Origin: Paraburkholderia sp. BL10I2N1
Lineage (GTDB): Bacteria > Pseudomonadota > Gammaproteobacteria > Burkholderiales > Burkholderiaceae
Assembly (NCBI RefSeq): GCF_004361815.1
Contig: NZ_SNWA01000004.1
Location: 124,001-188,000 of the forward strand
Direction of reading: 5' to 3'
DNA length: 64,000 bases
Under the pieces are notes generated by a model, which was not told the origin of the DNA, ran no database searches, and worked only from the letters and a program-made list of their open reading frames with translations. Positions 43,756 through 53,013 of this stretch are shown in pieces; position 1 is the first letter of the stretch, and every line of letters begins with the position of its first letter. The position numbers and the translations under genes were made by a program.

Positions 43756-44882
43756 GCGCTCCCAACCCCTTCCAGTCGATGAGCATCGTCCGCCGGTAGC
43801 AGGACTCTCGCAACAATACCGTGCGGTGCGTTCTCTATGAGGGTCAGCGAAGCGCGCTCGCCATAGAGCGCGACAAGCCGGTCCCGCACGTTTGCGAGTC
43901 CGATGCCTGTGCCGTGCGTACCCGGCGTGGCACCGAAGCCGGGGCCCGTGTCGGTGACGGTGAGTTCGACGTCCTGTTCGCCGCGCTTTGCCCGCACCTC
44001 GATCCGTCCGCCTGCCACCGCGGCCTGGATACCATGCTTCAGTGCGTTTTCGACGAGAGGTTGCAGCAGCATCGGCGGCACCGCCAGATTTGTGCAATCG
44101 ACCGGAAGATCGAGCGAATACGCGAGTCTCGGGCCAAGGCGCATCGCGTGCACGGCAAGCATCGAGTCCAGCACCGCAAACTGAACCGACAGGGTCTCGC
44201 TTTCGGTTCTCGACGCTTCCAGCGTTGCCCGCAAAAACCGGTTGAGACTCACGAGCAGTGCGCGTGCGCGCTGCGGATCGGACACGATCAAGCTATCGAG
44301 GGTCGCCAGCGTGTTGAAGAGAAAGTGCGGCTCAATCTGCGCCTGCAATGCCTGTAGACGGGCACGCAGCGCGGTTTTTTCGGCGGCTTCCTGCAGCCAC
44401 GCAGTGCGAGCCACCTGCTCGCTCAGACCGGCGATCCGGGCTCGCGACCAGCCATACCAGGTCACCAGCAGCGTCGCGACCAGCGCGATCCAGCCAGTCG
44501 TAGCAATTTCTTTGGTGGCGAACGTCTTGCCGATGTCGAGGCCGAGCAGCGCGCTCGCAACGACCCGCCCAATCGCGGCGCCTGCGATGATGGCGACGAC
44601 CATCACGATGGCAAGCCTGGGCGCAGTGAGCGCGTTCCTGCGCTGAAGATGAAAGCGGCCGACGTGGAGCAGCAGCATGATCGACAGCCCGATCGCCTCG
44701 CTGAAGACAAGGTTTTCTCCGAGGCTTTTGCCGATGCCGACTGCGGTAAGGCCAGCCGCAATCAATGCGTTGCCAATGACGACGAGCACGGCCTCGCGGG
44801 CAAACTCGGCCAGCAGTTGTTTCGCCGGGACAGGCAGTCCGGCGGACGCATCGGGAAATCTGACGTTGCTGCCAGGAATCAT
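43752..44882 (-). CDS. LytS/AlgZ-type membrane histidine kinase
   Basis: The start at 44882 overlaps the stop of the DUF2306 gene (ATGA); an ATG at 44891 is also possible. The 376-residue product has four hydrophobic segments at the N terminus, a His_kinase domain with the phosphoacceptor in QAQIEPHFLFNTLATLDSLI, then a HATPase domain (LVENALKHGIQ, DTGPGFG, GTGIGLANVRDRL). It signals to the LytTR regulator encoded next. The signal it senses is not known. Confidence 0.93.
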   Translation of the reverse strand: MIPGSNVRFPDASAGLPVPAKQLLAEFAREAVLVVIGNALIAAGLTAVGIGKSLGENLVFSEAIGLSIMLLLHVGRFHLQRRNALTAPRLAIVMVVAIIAGAAIGRVVASALLGLDIGKTFATKEIATTGWIALVATLLVTWYGWSRARIAGLSEQVARTAWLQEAAEKTALRARLQALQAQIEPHFLFNTLATLDSLIVSDPQRARALLVSLNRFLRATLEASRTESETLSVQFAVLDSMLAVHAMRLGPRLAYSLDLPVDCTNLAVPPMLLQPLVENALKHGIQAAVAGGRIEVRAKRGEQDVELTVTDTGPGFGATPGTHGTGIGLANVRDRLVALYGERASLTLIENAPHGIVARVLLPADDAHRLEGVGSA

Positions 44883-45256
44883 GCGATCCATCCCGTCACG
44901 ACGATATTCAGCAAACGGTGCGGCGTAGCCACTGCGGCGATACCGGCCAGGACGAGGCCGATGAACGATCCGCGCATGGCGAGTTGGTGACCGTGAACGT
45001 TGCCTTGCCGGATAGCCCAGATCGCTCGCCCGAGGCTTACAAACGTCAGTAACGACAGCCCGTGCACCCAGGAAAAATGCCCCGGATTCAATTCCCGGAT
45101 GTCGAACGAACTGAGCGTAGTGGCGAACATCGCCGCCACCCAGAGACGGCCGAGCCACTTGTGCCGCGGGGTTCCCTTGTCGGTCAGAAGCACGGCCGTT
45201 CCCAGTATGACAGAAAGGGTTGCAGCGGCTATATGCACGGCGATAGCGGTAGACAT
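44879..45256 (-). CDS. DUF2306-type small membrane protein
   Basis: The 125-residue product has four hydrophobic segments (AVHIAAATLSVILGTAVLLT, LGRLWVAAMFATTL, VHGLSLLTFVSLGRAIWAI, GSFIGLVLAGIAAVATPH) and the TPRHKWLGR loop that marks the family. It is the first gene of an operon with the kinase and the LytTR regulator, linked by ATGA overlaps, so it may be part of the sensing unit. Biochemical function is unknown. Confidence 0.85.
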   Translation of the reverse strand: MSTAIAVHIAAATLSVILGTAVLLTDKGTPRHKWLGRLWVAAMFATTLSSFDIRELNPGHFSWVHGLSLLTFVSLGRAIWAIRQGNVHGHQLAMRGSFIGLVLAGIAAVATPHRLLNIVVTGWIA

Positions 45257-45639
45257 GCTGGCCCCCTGGCAGGATGAGCGGACTCGATGGCTGGAGTCTG
45301 TCCGGAGGCCGGATTGTTTTCGAGGAGCATGCGACGAACCGTGCGAATTCTGTCGCGAGAGGTGTTTGGCGTGGCGCGAGCGGATGAGTCGGCAGGGGCT
45401 TTATCTGCGGTATTCGTATTCGCTGGCGTTTCATGCCGGAAGTTCACACTGCCGAGATCTGTCCTTCACGGCTCCAAGCAAGGTCCTACGCGATCTATTG
45501 GCATCTCCTGCCATCTGTTGCTCCTTGTGGGACTGACTGCCGACATCGCGACCCCATGATCCGACGCTCAGTGGCCGGCTGCGCTTCCAGCGGCGTGTTT
45601 CTCGCCACAGCCATAGTTCCCCAATGGACAGCTTCGAAA
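45257..45639. other. intergenic region between DUF2306 and DUF1326 genes
   Basis: Both neighbours are on the minus strand. The region should hold the promoter of the DUF2306-kinase-regulator operon. The short frames present have no ribosome-binding sites or recognisable motifs. Confidence 0.4.
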
Positions 45640-46269
45640 TCAGCCGGCGAGGCCTGTTGGCGTGTGCTCCACCTGAGCCAGCGAGCTGTGGGTGCCGGCG
45701 TGGTTGAACTTTATCGCGCCGGTCCCCTTTAAGGTCACGGTCTGGGCAACTTCCATCTCCCGGTATTCAAACCCATTCGGAAGTTGTACTACGACCCGCT
45801 GCTCTTCGCTGGTGGCGGGCACGATGAGCGGTGCGGACTCGGTATCCAGAATGCCCGGCACAATCACGTGCGCTTTGCGACGAGCCTTGTCAAACTCGAA
45901 CGTGATGGGAACAAACTGCGGGTCGAGGAAGGTCGTGACGATCGATGCCAGAATCTCGAAGAAGGTACCACCGTGTTGTCCGCCAAGAATCTGCAGAAGC
46001 GCGTCGCGCTGTTCCGGGGTGGCGCGCTCATCGATCAGCGGCTGCATCGTGCCGTTACCCTCGTGCAGCGCGCCGGGCCAGTGGTAGGTAGCGGCCCAGA
46101 TGAGACCTTCCAGGCGGACGTCGCCGAAATAGCCCTCAGTGATACGCATGCCCGCCATCCCCTCGCAGCCCTTGTCTGGATAGGGCACGCCCATCGTGTC
46201 GCAGGGGCAGGTAGCGATGCAATTGCAGCTCTTGAGATAGTCCCCCTTCATTTTCCATGCCGTAGTCAT
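45640..46269 (-). CDS. DUF1326 domain-containing protein
   Basis: The ATG at 46269 has GGAGGAAAAGATC upstream. The 209-residue product starts MTTAWKMKGDYLKSCNCIAT and has a dense Cys cluster (SCNCIATCPCD) typical of DUF1326. Other family marks are LIWAATYHWPGALHEGNGTM and FEFDKARRKAHVIVPG. The Cys cluster suggests metal or thiol chemistry, but no activity is established. It is a single-gene unit. Confidence 0.88.
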   Translation of the reverse strand: MTTAWKMKGDYLKSCNCIATCPCDTMGVPYPDKGCEGMAGMRITEGYFGDVRLEGLIWAATYHWPGALHEGNGTMQPLIDERATPEQRDALLQILGGQHGGTFFEILASIVTTFLDPQFVPITFEFDKARRKAHVIVPGILDTESAPLIVPATSEEQRVVVQLPNGFEYREMEVAQTVTLKGTGAIKFNHAGTHSSLAQVEHTPTGLAG

Positions 46270-46826
46270 GATCTTTTCCTCCCAAAGGGACACGCAGTCG
46301 TACACGGGGGATCGTTGGCGGAGCCGGGGGCATCCCGTTCCCGGAAACAGATGGGCGCATCTTTGTGGCGGACGGTGCTGTCTACGTGTCGCTTATAGTG
46401 TAGGCGATGAAGTCAGTTGCCCAGCAAGCCACGAACGAACTTCATCAAGAGGCCGCTTCCCAAAAGGCAAACCTTGGGGCGGATAAAAGTCTCACCGTTC
46501 CGGCGACAGAGCTTTCACTTCGCGTGCCGGCCATGCTGCTGTAATTACTACTTCTGTTAATTCACCGGGTGGCAACTCGGAGAATAGATCCGTCACTACC
46601 AGCGACGCGCGAAGATGCCCCCTCGCGCTTCACAATAGGCCGATCGGAGGCACTCCGGGTAGGCAGGTCTCTGCGCGGCCATAAGCGGTCCCTGACCGTT
46701 ACATTTCGCTTGAACGCTGTCAGCGATCGTCTATATTCGGCTAATTAACCTTGCGACCGACCGGTTCGGCCAGGACCCGGCTTGATGAATTGGATAGATG
46801 TCAATTGTCAAATAGGTAGCCAAATC
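46270..46826. other. intergenic region upstream of the carbonic anhydrase gene
   Basis: No gene is supported. An AT-rich segment at 46725-46825 (TATATTCGGCTAATTAACC) directly before the carbonic anhydrase gene is the likely promoter. Confidence 0.45.
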
Positions 46827-47573
46827 ATGTGCGACATAGATGAATATCCCCGACACTATGGCGGCTCAGGTCGCCGGAATTTTCTCAAGCTGGCCAGTAC
46901 CGCGACGGTGCTCGGGCTTGTCGGTGGTGGGCTCTTCTCAGGGCCGACACACGCCGATGCGTTGACCAAGGCACAGCGCGACAGCATGACGCCAGAGCAG
47001 ATCATCGAGGCAATGAAGCGGGGGAACGCGCGCTTCCAGAGGGGCGAGAGGAAACCACGCAATTACCTGAACGAGCAGAGGGCGAGCGCCAGTGGGCAGT
47101 ACCCCGCAGCCGTGCTGCTTAGTTGTATCGACTCGCGCGCGCCAGCTGAAGTGATCATGGACCTCGGTATCGGTGATATCTTCAATTGCCGTGTCGCGGG
47201 CAACGTCGAAAACAACGACATTCTTGGCAGCATGGAGTTCGCATGCAAACTGGCTGGGGCAAAGGTCGTCCTGGTGATGGGTCACACAAAGTGTGGCGCC
47301 GTCAAGGGTGCGATCGCCAACGCTGAACTAGGCAATCTCACCGGACTATTGGCCAGGATCAAACCCGCGGTGGAGGCTACGACCTACACAGGTGATCGTT
47401 CCGCGACGAACTACGATTTCGTGGACGCCGTGGCACGCAAGAACGTCGAGCTGACAGTGGCGGACATTCGCAGGGATAGCCCGGTGCTCGCAGAACTGGA
47501 AACCCAAAGCAGGATCAAGATTACCGGTGCAATGTACAACATTGGAACGGGCGCGGTGGAATTCTTCGGCTGA
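46827..47573 (+). CDS. beta-class carbonic anhydrase with Tat-type leader
   Basis: The start at 46827 (MCDIDEYPRH) gives 248 residues; an ATG at 46782 would add 15. A twin-arginine leader (SGRRNFLKLASTATVLGLVG, cleavage near THA-DA) is followed by a beta carbonic anhydrase with zinc ligands Cys100 and Asp102 in SCIDSR, His153 and Cys156 in GHTKCGAV. The enzyme interconverts CO2 and bicarbonate, here probably in the periplasm after folded export. It is a single-gene unit. Confidence 0.93.
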   Translation: MCDIDEYPRHYGGSGRRNFLKLASTATVLGLVGGGLFSGPTHADALTKAQRDSMTPEQIIEAMKRGNARFQRGERKPRNYLNEQRASASGQYPAAVLLSCIDSRAPAEVIMDLGIGDIFNCRVAGNVENNDILGSMEFACKLAGAKVVLVMGHTKCGAVKGAIANAELGNLTGLLARIKPAVEATTYTGDRSATNYDFVDAVARKNVELTVADIRRDSPVLAELETQSRIKITGAMYNIGTGAVEFFG

Positions 47574-47601
47574 TCAGCAGGCCCGGACCGTTCGTCCGAT
47601 G

Positions 47602-47622
47602 TCCGTTTTCAGGAAAAACGGA
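47602..47622 (+). terminator. hairpin after the carbonic anhydrase gene
   Basis: TCCGTTTT-CAGGA-AAAACGGA is a perfect 8-bp stem with a 5-base loop, 29 bases after the stop codon. The T run is inside the stem rather than after it, so it is only a possible terminator. Confidence 0.4.
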
Positions 47623-48401
47623 TGACAGCTCAGGGTCGTGTCCTGCCGATCGCCAACAGACAGACCCAGCCGTCGGCGGGCGTTCAGACTGCAATCTCCT
47701 TTCCATGCAGACAAAAAAATGGACCCGGACGTACTGTCGGGCCCTATAAGGGATGGCTGTCGCCTCGGGCCAATTGGGCACCGAAATGCCTTGTTGACCG
47801 TGCGACGCTGACCATCCACGTGGACGTGAGAAGCGAACGCGCTGCGCCTGCCATCACGTCCAGGGCGGTCCGCACATAAGCGCGGCTGCGGAGACGGGTC
47901 AACCTGCGACCCGCGTGAGCGGAAATGGCATCAGGGCGTTCGATGAACTCAGGATAGGCTTGTATTCTTAGCGCAAGCTTAACCCGCAACAGGCGGCGCT
48001 GATGGAGCGCTGAGGTGACCGCGAGTCTGCTTACGGCCAATTTAAACGTCCCGGTCCAAATGACGAGACGGCGGGCGCACGACGGCCATCGGCCTGACGT
48101 TCTGACGCTCGCAGTTATTGGCAGACACGGCGATAACGCCTATGTGGCATCCCCGCACACAACGCTTCGTCGCGTCAGGTTATACACAGAATTTGTTCAC
48201 AAGGCTGTGGATAACCTGGTACGCGGACGCCGACTGGCTGAAGCGTCGGCGGTTTCTGGGACGCATTGCGCGTCATGCAACCAAAGTTGCATCCGACGCA
48301 ACCGCGGCGCCGGGCCCGCCAGGCCCCGTCGCTCAACCGATCGCAGCGAGTCGAGACAGACAGATACCCATGGTGCTCGACCACGCGACAAAATGAGTCC
48401 G
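47623..48401. other. long intergenic region with DnaA-box cluster
   Basis: The region has no convincing gene. A frame at 48118-48396 (+) covers the DnaA-box cluster at 48180-48214 but has no ribosome-binding site. The neighbours are the carbonic anhydrase gene (+) and the ABC operon end (-), so the region lies between converging genes and is not needed as a promoter for either. Confidence 0.5.
48178..48216. other. three DnaA-box-like 9-mers in an inverted arrangement
   Basis: TTATACACA at 48180-48188 (+) and TTATCCACA at 48206-48214 (-) both fit the consensus TTATNCACA exactly. TTGTTCACA at 48193-48201 (+) has one mismatch. The outer two form an 11 of 12 inverted repeat (GGTTATACACAG and CTGTGGATAACC). 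No replication gene or AT-rich unwinding element is nearby. Confidence 0.65.
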
Positions 48402-51050
48402 CTATCCGCTTCGTAACGCTTCGAGGTCGGGCTTCGTCGACAGCGCATGTACGAGGCCGACCGCAACCGTTCCGCACGCCACACCGGTGACGGCGGTCAA
48501 CGTCAGATAAACCCACGGTACCGAAAGCGTTTCGGGCGGCGGGTCAAACACACCGGCCAGTATCGCGACCAGCGCGCCCGCAATGCCTGCGCCCGTGCCG
48601 AGTCCCATCACTGCGCCGCTGACGATGACAAACAATCCCTCACTCCATAGAAAGCCTCCCAGTTGCGCCGGGCGCGCGCCAAGCGCGGACAGGATCGTGA
48701 AGCTGCGCCGCCGCTCTGCCAGGCCGAGGCCCAGCACCAGGCCGGTCGCGCCGGCGATCATCAGCACCGAAAACGCCAGTTCGAGAACCGTGATGCCGGC
48801 CAGGTCGATCGCGGTCAGGCTCGAGCTGACGAAGGCGTGAATCTCGCCAAGCGTCGTGATCTTGAGCTCCGGCGTCGCGGCAGTCATGTCACGCGCCGCG
48901 CGAGCGACGCCGTCCACATCTGCGGGCGCGCGGACCAGCACCACTTCGGCGGCGTCGGAACCCGTGTGCCGTGCAACATACGACGCGTTCGCAACGAGAA
49001 ACGAGTCCTTCGGTGCAGTCGGAAATTCGCGAGCGACGCCGACGAAACGAAACGTGACCGCATGGTACCGGTGATCGACGACGTTCTGCAGCCGCAGGTT
49101 CAACTGGTCGCCAGGCTTGAGCTGGTAGTCGGTGACGGTCTCCTCGGACACCAGAATGCCATCGGGCGTGTGCGCCAGCTGCTCCAGCGTCTTCGCTGCA
49201 TCGTGATTCGCGAAATACGTATCCGAAAGCGTTGTCGCCCGGCTGATCCGCAACGGATCGATACCAAGCAGATCCTGCAGGTCCGCACCGACGTAGGCAT
49301 AGCGATGCATCAGCGGCTCGGCATCGGCCACGCCGCGGATCGCCCGCAACCGCGAGAGGAGCGCGGCCGCAGGCCGTACCGTGGTGCCCGTCACGGTCAC
49401 GTCGGCGCCGTTGGTCAGCTCCGCGTCGACTCGGGACTGCGCGTTGTACGTGGTATTGAAGATCGCCGTCGACGCCGCGAACGCGAAAGCCAGCGAGACT
49501 AGCGCCACGCCTTTGGCAATGCGGTCACGCTGGCGTGACAGAGAGGCCGCGATCAACGGCGCCAGGTCGTGCGCGAACGGTGCCACCACCGCCCTGACGC
49601 CAGGCTTCGCGCGACCCAGTACGAGCCGAACAAGCCGGAGCCACAGCAGACCGGAGCCGACCCACAGGCATAACGGCCCGATAAATGCCTCGTAGCGGAT
49701 CGACGTCTGCGGCACGCCCTCGGGCGCAAGCACCAGTTGGTAGCCTGGACCGCTAATGCTGCGAAACACGACGATGCCGATCGCCAGCAGCGCGACATCC
49801 AGGTAGAGGCGCTGCCACCGGGGTGCCGCGCGTGGGCCGCTGACGGCTCGCGCCTCCAGTACTGTCGAGCCGGTCGCGTGGCGCCATGCCGGCAACAGGA
49901 AGGCCGCAACTGCCGCCGCGAAACCGAGCAGCGCGGCGCCTGCAAACCATGGCATGACGAGTCGCGGGTCAGTCGCTCGCCACCCTGCAGCTGCAAACGC
50001 GGCGGCAAGTGCAAGGCCCGCTATCACGCCCATGACGCCCATCACAGCCGCCTCCAGCCACGCAAGCCGCAATATCTGCAAAATCGACGCACCGCGGATG
50101 CGGAGCAGCGCCTGCTCTCGAAGCCGGCGCTGCGATCCAGCGTCTGCTACAGCCAATGTCACGAGCAATGCCAGTGCCACGCCGGGGACACCCAGGAGGA
50201 GGAACAGCATCTTTGCGTAGAGCGCGTCGGCTCGTACGGCGTCGAGTCGGGCTGCGAGGTTGTTCGCGACTGTGGCTCGCCCTGCCGCACGCACCTCAAA
50301 GTTGTTGGCGGTTCTCTGCGCGTCGATGAACGCGGTGTCGGGATCCGCCGCCATGTGCCCGTGCGAGATCCGTACGTGCAGTTGTGTTGCTGCAGTGTCG
50401 GGACGCGCCACGCGCTGCGGATCGAATACGCGATGCCAGAGATCGCCCGGCATGACCAGCACGTTGTCCGGCGGCGCCTGAGGCGCAAGACCTTTCGGCG
50501 TGCCGATTGCCTGGAACATCGCGTCCTCGTTGGGCAATGCGACGATGCCGGAGACCCTGACGTCAACCGGCGGCGCAGCGACCCGCGTAATCGTGATCGT
50601 ATCGCCCGGCGACACGTGCAGATTGGCCGCTGTCTGTGCCAGGACCAGCACGCCGTCCGGCGAGCCGAGCAGCAAGCGGATCTGCGCGGGGAATCGAGCT
50701 GCGTAGCCCGGCTCCACCCCGAGCGCCTTGCCAGGACCGGTAGTCTGCGTGGTCCCGCCAGCTGTCGCCGTGAACCCTGAGGTGTCCGCGTATTGCACCA
50801 CCTGCAGTGCCGACCAGGGCGTGGCGGCCGCCACGGCTGGAATCAGCGCCGACGCATCCGCGCCCGGCGCCAGCAGGACTTGCCAGTCGACCGGTAGGCT
50901 GGCAGTGGCATTGCGCGCCATGCGCTCCGATGACGATACAACAAACGCCCCGAGCGTCCCCAGCAGGCCGACAGTCAACGCCAGACCGCTGACCGTGCCG
51001 GCCACCCGGCCCGCCTGTCCGGCGAAGATCGCCCTGAGCCAGAGCATCAT
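48402..51050 (-). CDS. FtsX-like ABC transporter permease, fused double type
   Basis: The ATG at 51050 overlaps the ATPase stop (ATGA) and gives 882 residues. The layout is an N-terminal TM segment (GLALTVGLLGTLGAFVVSSS), a large periplasmic region (about 40-270), a first TM cluster (about 275-430, with the LALLVTLAVADAGSQRRLRE loop) and further TM segments. A second extracytoplasmic region (about 555-740) and a final TM cluster (VLELAFSVLMIAGATGLVLG, RRRSFTILSALGARPAQLGG) follow. This is the MacB/LolC-like FtsX pattern duplicated in one chain. It probably moves a lipid, lipoprotein or peptide from the inner membrane. Confidence 0.9.
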   Translation of the reverse strand: MMLWLRAIFAGQAGRVAGTVSGLALTVGLLGTLGAFVVSSSERMARNATASLPVDWQVLLAPGADASALIPAVAAATPWSALQVVQYADTSGFTATAGGTTQTTGPGKALGVEPGYAARFPAQIRLLLGSPDGVLVLAQTAANLHVSPGDTITITRVAAPPVDVRVSGIVALPNEDAMFQAIGTPKGLAPQAPPDNVLVMPGDLWHRVFDPQRVARPDTAATQLHVRISHGHMAADPDTAFIDAQRTANNFEVRAAGRATVANNLAARLDAVRADALYAKMLFLLLGVPGVALALLVTLAVADAGSQRRLREQALLRIRGASILQILRLAWLEAAVMGVMGVIAGLALAAAFAAAGWRATDPRLVMPWFAGAALLGFAAAVAAFLLPAWRHATGSTVLEARAVSGPRAAPRWQRLYLDVALLAIGIVVFRSISGPGYQLVLAPEGVPQTSIRYEAFIGPLCLWVGSGLLWLRLVRLVLGRAKPGVRAVVAPFAHDLAPLIAASLSRQRDRIAKGVALVSLAFAFAASTAIFNTTYNAQSRVDAELTNGADVTVTGTTVRPAAALLSRLRAIRGVADAEPLMHRYAYVGADLQDLLGIDPLRISRATTLSDTYFANHDAAKTLEQLAHTPDGILVSEETVTDYQLKPGDQLNLRLQNVVDHRYHAVTFRFVGVAREFPTAPKDSFLVANASYVARHTGSDAAEVVLVRAPADVDGVARAARDMTAATPELKITTLGEIHAFVSSSLTAIDLAGITVLELAFSVLMIAGATGLVLGLGLAERRRSFTILSALGARPAQLGGFLWSEGLFVIVSGAVMGLGTGAGIAGALVAILAGVFDPPPETLSVPWVYLTLTAVTGVACGTVAVGLVHALSTKPDLEALRSG

Positions 51051-51766
51051 CGCCGCACCTTGACTGACGCGTTCGGGTCGGATCCCGGGGCTGCCGGCCC
51101 GCAGTCGGTGTCCGGCGTGCGCAGGCGTCCGTGCTCGATGTGCCACGTGAGACTCATACGCTGTGCAATCGATGGGTCGTGGGTGGCGAGGACCATGGCT
51201 GTACCGGTTCCCTCGACCGCCGCAAGTAATGCATCGACTGTCTCCTGCGCGGTCCGCTGGTCCAGCTGTCCAGTCGGCTCGTCGGCGAGAACGAGCTTCG
51301 GTTGCAGGACAATCGCACGGGCGACCGCAATCCGTTGTGCCTGGCCGCCCGACAATTCGTCCGGATATTTGCCAGCGACGGTGCCGAGTCCGACCGCATG
51401 CAGCGCCCGCATGGCGGTGCGGCGAGGGGATGACATTCTGCCGGTGAGCCGCAGCAGAAGCTCGACATTCTCCACGGCGCTCAACGCCGGGAGCAGGCTC
51501 GGCGCCTGGAACACGATGCCGATACATGCCGGGCGCAGCGTTCCCGGGAGTCCCAGTGCCGGCCACGTGAGCTCACCGCTGCTCGGCCGGTCGAGATCGG
51601 CAATCAGATGCAGTAGTGTCGACTTGCCGCTGCCGGATGGCCCGACGATCGCAATCCGGTCACCGCCTCGCACGGCGAACGAAGCCGGCTGAAGCGCATC
51701 GACCCGGACGTTGCCGTGCTGGAAGCGCCGCGTGACATCGATGCCACGGACCAAGACATCAGGCAT
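51047..51766 (-). CDS. ABC transporter ATP-binding protein (LolD/MacB-type), second
   Basis: The ATG at 51766 follows GGGAGGG. The 239-residue product has Walker A (GPSGSGKST), a Q-loop (IGIVFQAPSLLPAL), the signature LSGGQAQRIAVARAI, Walker B (LVLADEPTGQLD) and the H-loop (LATHDP). It overlaps both neighbours. It would energise the FtsX-like permease, perhaps as a heterodimer with the other ATPase of the operon. Confidence 0.93.
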   Translation of the reverse strand: MPDVLVRGIDVTRRFQHGNVRVDALQPASFAVRGGDRIAIVGPSGSGKSTLLHLIADLDRPSSGELTWPALGLPGTLRPACIGIVFQAPSLLPALSAVENVELLLRLTGRMSSPRRTAMRALHAVGLGTVAGKYPDELSGGQAQRIAVARAIVLQPKLVLADEPTGQLDQRTAQETVDALLAAVEGTGTAMVLATHDPSIAQRMSLTWHIEHGRLRTPDTDCGPAAPGSDPNASVKVRR

Positions 51767-52421
51767 GGGCAACCCTCCCATCCCGCAGTCTTATGATGCG
51801 ATCGGCGCAAGAGCTGATGCCGGGGCTGTGGGTCGCGATGAGGACCGCGGTGCCAGCGTCGCACTCCCGCCGCAAAAGTTCGAGTATGCGGGCTTCCGTG
51901 CCTGCATCGACTTCGCCGGTCGGTTCGTCTGCCAGCAACACCTTCGGTCTGGCGGCGAGCGCGACGGCGAGTCCGGCGCGTGCAAGCTCGCCCCCGGACA
52001 GCTGCCCCGGTCGCGCGTCGCGGCGCTCCGTGAGCCCGACATGGAACAGCAGTTCCGCAATTCGAACGGGGTCGATACAGCGGGCCAGCCGCATCGGCAG
52101 CAGGATGTTCTCGGCAACGGTGAGCGTCGAAAAAAGGTTGCCGCACTGCAGCAGCATGCCGACGGCCTCGGCCCGAATGCGCGCCCGGTCAACTTCCGGC
52201 TGCCGCGTGAGACGCTTGCCGAGCACCTCGACATGTCCGCCGTCCGGCTCATCGAGCCCGGCGAGGCAGGCCAGCAGTGTCGACTTGCCGCTCCCGGACG
52301 GCCCCGTGACGGCGACCAGTTCGCCGGCCTCCAGCGCGAGACTGACACCGCGCAAAGCGAGCGTCTCGAATTCTCGCGTGTGGAAGAACCGGTACAGGTC
52401 CGAAGCGATGAGGATCGCCAT
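51759..52421 (-). CDS. ABC transporter ATP-binding protein (LolD/MacB-type), first
   Basis: The 220-residue product has Walker A (GPSGSGKST), a Q-loop (GMLLQCGNLFSTLT), a signature that departs from the usual form (LSGGELARAGLAVAL), Walker B (VLLADEPTGEVD) and the H-loop (IATHSP). It overlaps the next ATPase by 8 bases and follows the secreted-protein gene by one base. Two different ATPases for a single double-length permease imply an asymmetric complex. Confidence 0.93.
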   Translation of the reverse strand: MAILIASDLYRFFHTREFETLALRGVSLALEAGELVAVTGPSGSGKSTLLACLAGLDEPDGGHVEVLGKRLTRQPEVDRARIRAEAVGMLLQCGNLFSTLTVAENILLPMRLARCIDPVRIAELLFHVGLTERRDARPGQLSGGELARAGLAVALAARPKVLLADEPTGEVDAGTEARILELLRRECDAGTAVLIATHSPGISSCADRIIRLRDGRVAHA

Positions 52422-52422
52422 G

Positions 52423-53013
52423 TCACTGCCACCCGAAGCTCTTCGCCATCAGTTGCCATTGGTCGGCGTTATCCGCCCCGGACGGGGCGGATACTGTGAG
52501 CGTCGCCAGCCTGCCGTCTTTCCAGAAGAAATAGCGTTCGTTGTCGAGCCTGATCTCCTTGTTGGTGACCGGATTGCGCTCGGAGTTCGATCTGTAGGAC
52601 ACGACGAATACACGGCCCGACGGCAAACCAACCGACTTGAGCGCAGACACACTGATCGCCCGACCGGTCACCTGCAGTTCCCTGACCTGGCCGGTCCGGA
52701 GGTCTTCGAGTGTCGGCCGTTGCGCGCGCGGCGACACCATGATCCCCACGACGTTGTACTTGTCCGTGAACGTGACCGAATCCGTTGTTTCGCGACGGGC
52801 CCACCCCTCCGGCACCTTGATCGAGAATCCAAGCGGCGACCGGTAGAGCACGAAAACCTGGTTGTCGGGAATGTCGCCTGGAGGATTCTTCTCGACCGGT
52901 GCCGGGCGCTGGCCAGGAGGCATGGCGGGCACGGACGCCTGTCCATATGAGACGCCCGCACCCGGCACGGCGCAATAGGCGGATAGCACAAACACCACGC
53001 AGATCGTTCGCAT
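52423..53013 (-). CDS. secreted protein of unknown function, first gene of the ABC operon
   Basis: The 196-residue product has a signal peptide (MRTICVVFVLSAYCAVPGAG), a Pro-rich stretch (VPAMPPGQRPAPVEKNPPGD) and a folded domain (LYRSPLGFSIKVPEGWARRE, then TDKYNVVGIMVSPRAQR, ending WQLMAKSFGWQ). The pattern recalls PsbP/Mog1-like small lipid- or protein-binding domains, but I do not claim the family. Its place in the operon suggests that it is a periplasmic partner of the ABC exporter. Confidence 0.8.
   Translation of the reverse strand: MRTICVVFVLSAYCAVPGAGVSYGQASVPAMPPGQRPAPVEKNPPGDIPDNQVFVLYRSPLGFSIKVPEGWARRETTDSVTFTDKYNVVGIMVSPRAQRPTLEDLRTGQVRELQVTGRAISVSALKSVGLPSGRVFVVSYRSNSERNPVTNKEIRLDNERYFFWKDGRLATLTVSAPSGADNADQWQLMAKSFGWQ

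Noticed and set aside
48118..48396. A 92-codon plus-strand frame across the DnaA-box cluster
   Set aside because: It lacks a ribosome-binding site, has no recognisable domain and its most distinctive peptide is simply the translation of the DnaA-box cluster.
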